From JAIBBV01 sp044347745 (GTDB lineage Bacteria > Bdellovibrionota_C > UBA2361 > JAFLCA01), in the NCBI GenBank assembly GCA_044347745.1, contig JBIKUD010000013.1, positions 15,623-79,622 of the forward strand: a stretch of DNA of 64,000 nucleotides. The letters are read 5' to 3'. A model generated the notes under the pieces. That model was not told the DNA's origin. It saw only the letters and a list, made by a program, of their open reading frames with translations, and ran no database searches. A program made the translations under genes and the position numbers. Positions 58,602 to 64,000 of this stretch are shown piece by piece; the stretch's first letter is position 1; every line of letters begins with the position of its first letter.

Positions 58602-60599
58602 ATGCGCACTAATCAGTTAGGGCTCGAAAAAAGCCCGTATCTTCAGCAGCACGCCGGGCAGCCAGTGCACTGGCAAGCTTGGGGCTCAGAGATATTTGAG
58701 TCAGCAAAAAAGGAAGATAAACTTATTTTTCTGAGTGTGGGCTATTCGACTTGCCACTGGTGCCACGTCATGGCCCATGAGTCTTTTGATGACCAAGGCG
58801 TCGCAGACCTTCTTAATCAGCACTTCATTTCAGTTAAATTAGACAGAGAAGAACGCCCTGATGTTGATCAGGTGTATATGCAGGCCTTGCATCTCATGCG
58901 GGGACAAGGTGGCTGGCCACTCTCCGTTTTTTTAACACCAGAGGGTAAAGCATTTTTTGCAGGCACGTATTTCCCAAGGCATATATTTACGGGTTTGCTA
59001 AAGCAGTTGGTGGATGCCTGGAAATCAGATAGGCCTCGAATTGAAGAAGTGGCAGAGCGCATTGATGCTGCTTTGCGGCACGCAAAAGTTGAGACAGCTA
59101 CTTCATTAGCGCTAGATGCAAATCTCTTGAAAGCATTTTTATCTAGCTGCGCGGAGGTGTATGACGCTGAATACGGCGGATTTGGCTCGGAACCAAAGTT
59201 TCCTCCGGTAGAGAAACTAAGATTGCTGCTGCGAATGACCAACACCAATGAAGGTGCACCTTCGGCCCAAACCATGTGCGAGAATACCCTTCAGGCAATG
59301 GCCTATGGCGGCATTTACGATCAGCTTGGTGGGGGCTTTGCGCGTTACGCAACAGATGCCGCCTGGGGCACACCACATTTTGAGAAGATGCTTTACGACA
59401 ATGCGCAGCTTGCGTCGGTATATACCGAGGCGTTTTTGCGTAGCTCCAATTCGTTTTACCTGCGCGTAGCTGAAGAAACTTTAGGCTATGTGCTTCGAGA
59501 TTTGCAAAACCCAGAAGGGGGCTTTTTTTCGGCTGAAGATGCCGATTCGATGCGCGACTCTCACTTAGAGGAAGGCGCTTTTTATGTGTGGGATTACGCC
59601 GAACTAGAGTCCGCTTTGTCTCAAACTGAACTAAAGCTTTTGGAGGAGCAGTTCCAGTTATCAAGAGCTGGTAATTTTGAGCATGGATATTCAATTTTGC
59701 GGTTGGGTAAAAATAAAGCGTGGGAACAGCGCTGGGATGGTGCATTGGCTGCGGTGCGTCAAAAACTACTGTCTCTACGCGCAAAACGCCCGCGGCCACT
59801 ACGTGATGAAAAAATTGTCGCAGGCCTAAATGGCCTTATGCTAGAGGCTCTTAGTTTGGCTTTGATGGCGACTGGTGCCGAGCGATATCGAGTTGCGGCT
59901 ATGCGGGCCTTTGAATTTATCAAGCGCGAGCTTTGGCAAAATGGAATCCTTTTTCGTCGCTACTGCCAAGGCGAGTGCAAATTTGCTGCGACCCTTGAAG
60001 ACTATGCATATTTAATTCGTGGAGTTTTAGGTCTGTATCGGGTGACCCAGGATGCCAAGGTGTATCAGTTTGCCGCGGAACTTCAGGCGGCTCAAGATAA
60101 AAAACTCTGGAGTGCTGAGCGGCAGACCTATCTTTTTAGTTCTGACGTAACGTTACCTCAGTTGGTTTCTTTTTATGATGATGCCTGCCCAAACCCTCAA
60201 GCGGTGTCGGCGTCTAATTTGATTGATTTAGGTTATTTAACTGCGAATGCCGAGTATGTGCAGCGGGCCCAAAAATTAATTCAACTCGCGCTTTCTAAAG
60301 AAGAAGCATACTGGCCAGCTTTTGCCTCATCAATTCGTAGCTGGCATCAGCTGCAAATTGCATCGGGGGTAGTTGTTCATTCTGATGCCGAAAAATTTAC
60401 CAATTGGTTTGATATATTAAAATACTCCCATTTTGCCTCGCTATTATGGGCAAAGGCAGAGACACTTTGCCCTGGCATAGCAGCGGCCTCAAAAACCATG
60501 CGGGACGGGGAATTCCATTTGTGCACACTGAGTGGGTGCGGAGAGCCTAAGAGTGGGCCGGATGCCTTAGCAGAGCTTGTGAGGGCCACATGCCGTTAA
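58602..60599 (+). CDS. Thioredoxin-domain/YyaL family protein (DUF255)
   Basis: 665 residues. NQLGLEKSPYLQQHAGQPV, FLSVGYSTCHWCHVMAHESF (CxxC) and GGWPLSVFLTPEGKAFFAGT define the N-terminal DUF255 thioredoxin fold. The rest is an (alpha/alpha)6 toroid (GGIYDQLGGGFARYA, WGTPHFEKMLYDNAQLA). The function is not established in bacteria. It overlaps the DTW gene by 10 bp. Confidence 0.9.
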   Translation: MRTNQLGLEKSPYLQQHAGQPVHWQAWGSEIFESAKKEDKLIFLSVGYSTCHWCHVMAHESFDDQGVADLLNQHFISVKLDREERPDVDQVYMQALHLMRGQGGWPLSVFLTPEGKAFFAGTYFPRHIFTGLLKQLVDAWKSDRPRIEEVAERIDAALRHAKVETATSLALDANLLKAFLSSCAEVYDAEYGGFGSEPKFPPVEKLRLLLRMTNTNEGAPSAQTMCENTLQAMAYGGIYDQLGGGFARYATDAAWGTPHFEKMLYDNAQLASVYTEAFLRSSNSFYLRVAEETLGYVLRDLQNPEGGFFSAEDADSMRDSHLEEGAFYVWDYAELESALSQTELKLLEEQFQLSRAGNFEHGYSILRLGKNKAWEQRWDGALAAVRQKLLSLRAKRPRPLRDEKIVAGLNGLMLEALSLALMATGAERYRVAAMRAFEFIKRELWQNGILFRRYCQGECKFAATLEDYAYLIRGVLGLYRVTQDAKVYQFAAELQAAQDKKLWSAERQTYLFSSDVTLPQLVSFYDDACPNPQAVSASNLIDLGYLTANAEYVQRAQKLIQLALSKEEAYWPAFASSIRSWHQLQIASGVVVHSDAEKFTNWFDILKYSHFASLLWAKAETLCPGIAAASKTMRDGEFHLCTLSGCGEPKSGPDALAELVRATCR

Positions 60600-61216
60600 G
60601 AAAGCCTTCATCGCTGGTTTCAGTTGAAGCTCGGCCGACTTGTTTAAAATGTTTTCGGCCTACATTTCAGTGTTTATGTGACTACTGTGAGCCTGTTCAG
60701 TTGCCCATGGATGTGTTGGTGCTTCAGCATCCCAATGAACGCGGTAAATATTATGGGACACTTAAGCTTCTAAGCGCTTTGGCGAAAAATGTGACTGTGC
60801 TGCGCGGGGTGCTGTTTGAGCGCAACCAAATTCTGGATGCGATTGGCGATTGTACTCCTTTTATTCTCTTCCCAGGACCTCAGGCGGTTTCACCCCAGGC
60901 GCTTACTCTTACTGGCAACGAGATTTTAATAGTAATTGACGGCACCTGGTCGGAAGCGGGGAAAATATTTCGGCGCAATGAGTGTTTAAGTCATTTTCAA
61001 AGCTTAAAAATTGAAGCCCAGCAGTCTGAATACAAAATTCGTAAACAACCCAAACCTGGTTGTTTAAGTACCATTGAGGCTACCCTGGCGGCTTTAGAGG
61101 CATTGCCCCAAGATTCTGCCCAAGGCTTACAGGCATGTCAGGCACTTAGGGGTGCTTTTCGCACTATGGTGCAGCAGCAGCTTCTTTTTTGGCCCCGCAC
61201 GCAATTAACATTTTAG
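60590..61216 (+). CDS. DTW-domain tRNA aminocarboxypropyltransferase-like protein
   Basis: 208 residues. CLKCFRPTFQCLCDYC provides the N-terminal Cys set, VLQHPNERGKYYGT follows, and IVIDGTWSEAGKIFRRN carries a DGTW version of the D-x-TW motif. Family members such as TapT/YfiP put the acp group on U47 of tRNA using S-adenosylmethionine. The overlap with the previous gene implies an operon with prfC. Confidence 0.85.
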   Translation: MPLRKPSSLVSVEARPTCLKCFRPTFQCLCDYCEPVQLPMDVLVLQHPNERGKYYGTLKLLSALAKNVTVLRGVLFERNQILDAIGDCTPFILFPGPQAVSPQALTLTGNEILIVIDGTWSEAGKIFRRNECLSHFQSLKIEAQQSEYKIRKQPKPGCLSTIEATLAALEALPQDSAQGLQACQALRGAFRTMVQQQLLFWPRTQLTF

Positions 61217-61331
61217 TAAGATTCAGCTTTTTGCTAGTCTTGCGGCTGTTGTATCGCGCCGTGGCAGATAGTCCCATGAGATTTCGATATCCTCTTAAGA
61301 ACTACGGCGCTGTTCTGGTGGTAAATAACAG

Positions 61332-63467
61332 ATGTCACGTAATACAAATCCTCAACTGAGCGACGGTCCTCGTATCCCCACTGCAACGGTCTCGCCGGTA
61401 ATCGACGGGTGGCATCAGTTCCAAATCGCGCGGCGTGATGCTGCTCTAATGGGTGATGCTGGCTACATTGAAAATTCTAGACCCCTTGACCCTTGGCAGG
61501 CAAAAAAAATGGTGGAGCGACGCCTTAATGAGGGCGACCCCATCGCAGCGCTTCAGTTTGCAGAAGATAACGTCCTTGTAGCCCAAAGAAGTGGAGATCT
61601 TACGTGTCGGATTGAAGCATTGGCTCTCCTTGGTCAGTGTTATGCTTTGCTTCAAGACCATGAGACTGCTTTGGTTCACTTCGACTCAGCCCTAAGTCTA
61701 TTGCCTACGAGAGGCACGCATTACGAAAATGAGAGAATTGAAATTCTTGCCGAGCGAATTGAGTGCCTCTGCATCGTAAAGTCAACCGATGACGCCATGG
61801 TCGCTTTTCGAGAGCTGCAAGCAGACTATCAAAAACTTGTCTCTCCGAAAGCAGATGCTGGAAAGGCATTGCGCAGCGCTGCTGAGACGCTTGGCTCCCT
61901 ACTTACATTAGCTGCGGATAATATAGAAATCTCAGATGATGAAGAAAAGACGCTTGTAGTAGCAAAACTGTATGCGCAGGCGTCGGAGTTATTACGCCTT
62001 GCATTAAAGGAAGCTGAGCCAGGCTCTCTGACACAGGCAAATGTTTCGCTTTTATTGGGTAATGTGCTTGAGGCTGTTGGACAGCCAGAAAAAGCCGTGG
62101 ATATTTGGCTTGAAGCTGCGCATGTATATCCGCCGAGGGAAGGCGCGGTGCTTCGCGTGCAGAATGAGCTTAAAATTTCTGCTGGTCGGGTGCTTATCTC
62201 TAGTGAGGAAGACGAGTCCTTTGCTAAAGGAGAGCGAGTCTTGCGCTCTGTGCATCAAAGTTTAAGTGCCCCTCGCAATTGGTTTGTCTGGAGCGACTCC
62301 CTTTTAGGTGATGCAACAGGCTTGCTCTTACAAGCGGCCATGCGGCGAGACGATTTAAGCGAAGCCTTTGAGTATTACAAAGAAATTGAATCGATGGTTA
62401 ATGCTGGTAGGGCGCGTCCAAGCTTGCAGCTTGCCGTGATAGATTTTCTTACCTCCTGTGAGCTTCCTGAGGATGCCGCAATTTCGAAACATAAGCTTCT
62501 GGCAACTGCCGTCGAGCTTGTAAAAATGGAGTTTGGTACAGAGTCTTCCCAAGTAGACATCTGGCGTTCTCGCCAATCGGAAGAGTTAGCTTTGTCTGGA
62601 AAATTGAAAGACCAGGCTAAGTTATTGCGAGAATGGCTGGCTTTGTCTGGAACACCAGAAGCTAAAATTAATGTGCTTATAGACATAGCGCGCAACTATG
62701 CTGACCGCGGTTTCTGGCCACTTGTGCGCTTAAATATCGAAGAGGCTTGGCGTCAAGGTGCTAAACTTAAGCCCGATGAGCGAACAGTGCTGGTTGCCCT
62801 GCTTATTGATGCAGCGGATCACCTCAGGTTGTATGTAGAAGCGGGGCAGGGTTCTTCCCTCGATTCTGTCGAGAAATTACTTAAGCGCGCCTTAAAAGAG
62901 GCACAGAAATTTCCAAATGCTCCTTTGTTGGAAGCCAGAACTCGCTCTGAGCTTGCTCGATTTTATTTAAGTCGTGATGAGAGAGAGTCTGATGCAGAAG
63001 CGCAGCTACGCTGCATTGCCCCTTTGCTTCGCTTAGCCTTTGGGCCCAAGGAATTGGGGCAGGAGCATATGGCGCTTTCGTTGGCATTTTTTGACCTTCA
63101 TGTCGCGCGTGGCGAAACCAAACCTGCCAGAGCAGAAGTTAAAAAAGCATTGGGGTATATTTCAACTTATCCTGAGCAGTTTGGAGCATACGGCACAACC
63201 GTGCTTTTGAATGATATTTATCTCGATGTGGTAGAAGCAGTATCTGAGCCTGATTATGAAGCCAAATTTGCGGCACTTTCTCGTTTAGATGCTGTTATAG
63301 AGAATGATGAGGAGCCCCTTAATTTTGAAGAGTATCTCTTGCAAATGAGGTTGCTTTTGGTGACTGGCCGCGACGTTGCTGAAGATATTGGCGATAACTT
63401 CAGGGCCGAGCGGTATTCAGAGTTGCTGGAGGCGCTTGACCCAGAAGCTGCAAGCGACGATGAGTAG
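61332..63467 (+). CDS. Large helical TPR-like protein
   Basis: 711 residues, no signal peptide. Degenerate TPR-type helical hairpins are visible (EALALLGQCYALLQDHETAL; LLLGNVLEAVGQPEKAVDIW), and helices continue to the acidic end DPEAASDDE. Probably a cytoplasmic scaffold; no specific family recognised. Confidence 0.65.
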   Translation: MSRNTNPQLSDGPRIPTATVSPVIDGWHQFQIARRDAALMGDAGYIENSRPLDPWQAKKMVERRLNEGDPIAALQFAEDNVLVAQRSGDLTCRIEALALLGQCYALLQDHETALVHFDSALSLLPTRGTHYENERIEILAERIECLCIVKSTDDAMVAFRELQADYQKLVSPKADAGKALRSAAETLGSLLTLAADNIEISDDEEKTLVVAKLYAQASELLRLALKEAEPGSLTQANVSLLLGNVLEAVGQPEKAVDIWLEAAHVYPPREGAVLRVQNELKISAGRVLISSEEDESFAKGERVLRSVHQSLSAPRNWFVWSDSLLGDATGLLLQAAMRRDDLSEAFEYYKEIESMVNAGRARPSLQLAVIDFLTSCELPEDAAISKHKLLATAVELVKMEFGTESSQVDIWRSRQSEELALSGKLKDQAKLLREWLALSGTPEAKINVLIDIARNYADRGFWPLVRLNIEEAWRQGAKLKPDERTVLVALLIDAADHLRLYVEAGQGSSLDSVEKLLKRALKEAQKFPNAPLLEARTRSELARFYLSRDERESDAEAQLRCIAPLLRLAFGPKELGQEHMALSLAFFDLHVARGETKPARAEVKKALGYISTYPEQFGAYGTTVLLNDIYLDVVEAVSEPDYEAKFAALSRLDAVIENDEEPLNFEEYLLQMRLLLVTGRDVAEDIGDNFRAERYSELLEALDPEAASDDE

Positions 63468-63575
63468 CCAATCTTTTTGGCTTCGTTCAGTTGGGCGGAT
63501 TTGCTAAGGGGTCGATTTAAATCGGGTTTCACAAACTAGTCATGTCCCTATCACGTGTCAGTGGGTTAGGTTTTA

Positions 63576-63597
63576 ACATATTGATATTACGATATGT
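63576..63597. repeat. Imperfect palindrome upstream of the histone gene
   Basis: ACATAT and ATATGT flank TGATATTACG. The position, about 165 bp before the histone start and after the preceding gene, suits a regulator site. Confidence 0.35.
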
Positions 63598-63681
63598 TTG
63601 AAGTTTTTTTGTAGCTCCCCTTTGTGTTTTAGCCCCAAGCTCGGGTATAACCATGGCTTCTTTGGTGAAGCGCACCATTCA

Positions 63682-63709
63682 GGTACTGTTTCGATTACGA
63701 AACAGTACC
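63682..63709 (+). promoter_or_regulatory. Perfect 28-bp palindrome before the histone gene
   Basis: GGTACTGTTTCG-ATTA-CGAAACAGTACC has 12-bp arms without mismatch, ending 50 bp before the histone ATG. No U-tract follows, so it is either an operator or a leader hairpin rather than a terminator. Confidence 0.6.
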
Positions 63710-63759
63710 GGGTAAGTTTACATTCGTAAGTTTATATTTGTAGTTGATTGGAGATGGAT

Positions 63760-63987
63760 ATGGAGACTCAGGGCAACGTAAATACTAACACAGCAACTGA
63801 GACCGACGCCGAAGTATTGGTTGTCGTGTCAAAAGTAAAGAAGTTTATCCGCGCTAACTCTGGTCTTAACACCAGCCAATGCGCTATCGATGCTTTGAGC
63901 AAGAAAATTGCTGAGCTCTGCACCCAAGGCGCGAATAACGCTCGCACCGACGGCCGCAAAACTTTAATGGGCCGTGATATCCTCTAA
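63760..63987 (+). CDS. Bacterial histone-fold protein
   Basis: 75 residues from ATG 63760, 6 bp after GGAG (ATG 63754 is also in frame). A disordered Thr/Asn-rich head (1-18) is followed by a single histone fold: helix 1 VVVSKVKKFIRA, central helix NTSQCAIDALSKKIAELCTQ and helix 3 at the very end. The loop before helix 3 carries GRKTL...RDIL, like the RKT/RTV-x-D motif of archaeal and Bdellovibrio-type histones. It would bind DNA as a dimer. Family assignment is by pattern. It is preceded by a perfect palindrome. Confidence 0.75.
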   Translation: METQGNVNTNTATETDAEVLVVVSKVKKFIRANSGLNTSQCAIDALSKKIAELCTQGANNARTDGRKTLMGRDIL

Positions 63988-64000
63988 TTAATTGAGGAAG

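Noticed and set aside
1..64000. tRNA and rRNA genes
   Set aside because: No TPsiC-arm GTTCRANYC context with a matching acceptor stem and no rRNA signature was found by reading.

Overview
The window looks like chromosomal DNA of a Gram-negative bacterium. It has several lipoprotein signal peptides, an MMPL/RND exporter end, LolCDE/MacAB-type ABC genes, a TesA-YbbA-YbbP cluster and a MauG-like c-type cytochrome. A 75-residue histone-fold protein at the right edge is of the kind reported from Bdellovibrio, so a deltaproteobacterial-grade lineage (Bdellovibrionota, Myxococcota or relatives) is my best guess; this is inference, not a placement. I recognise no rRNA, tRNA, integrase, transposase or CRISPR array.

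Layout. 1-7.4 kb: MMPL transporter end, a polytopic GT-C enzyme, two tandem paralogous glycosyltransferase-like proteins, a GT2 enzyme and a secreted chalcone-isomerase-like protein, probably one surface-glycan locus. 7.4-15.2 kb: housekeeping and stress genes (TrmO, degenerate receiver, beta carbonic anhydrase, macro domain, MsrB lipoprotein, RF-1-like GGQ protein), an exported Cys-rich protein, a probable structured RNA at 13.4-13.6 kb, and a collagen-like protein. 14.6-18.4 kb: TesA-YbbA-YbbP. 18.4-19.7 kb: a GC-rich insert with 18-bp terminal inverted repeats carrying one lipoprotein gene. 20-25.7 kb: a 716-aa protein with a PD-(D/E)XK end, a GH-A clan glycosidase, DUF167 and an S33-type hydrolase.

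25.8-51.3 kb is an accessory cassette island. Eleven copies of a roughly 120-140 bp repeat, all in one orientation and absent elsewhere in the window, separate single genes or operons: four toxin-antitoxin modules, an unknown 615-aa protein, a MacA/LolC/LolD-type ABC operon, a 1.6-kb-residue propeller-cytochrome protein flanked by MITE copies, UPF0158, a nucleotidyltransferase, a broken SixA, an EamA transporter and a pseudokinase. Most genes run on the minus strand, and the repeat usually follows the stop codon. Six short attC-like sites with complementary R-type ends sit at other gene junctions. In four places the long repeat is part of a roughly 230-370 bp composite ending in an integron-like R-prime heptamer just before the next gene. 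I read this as an integrase-less cassette array (CALIN-like) using two kinds of junction element. It shows decay: frameshifts, an in-frame amber codon, and truncated genes abutting repeats.

51.3-64 kb returns to ordinary genes: RlmC-like and TrmJ-like RNA methyltransferases, a TPR lipoprotein, peptide release factor 3, a YyaL/DUF255 protein overlapping a DTW-domain protein, a TPR-like protein, and the histone.
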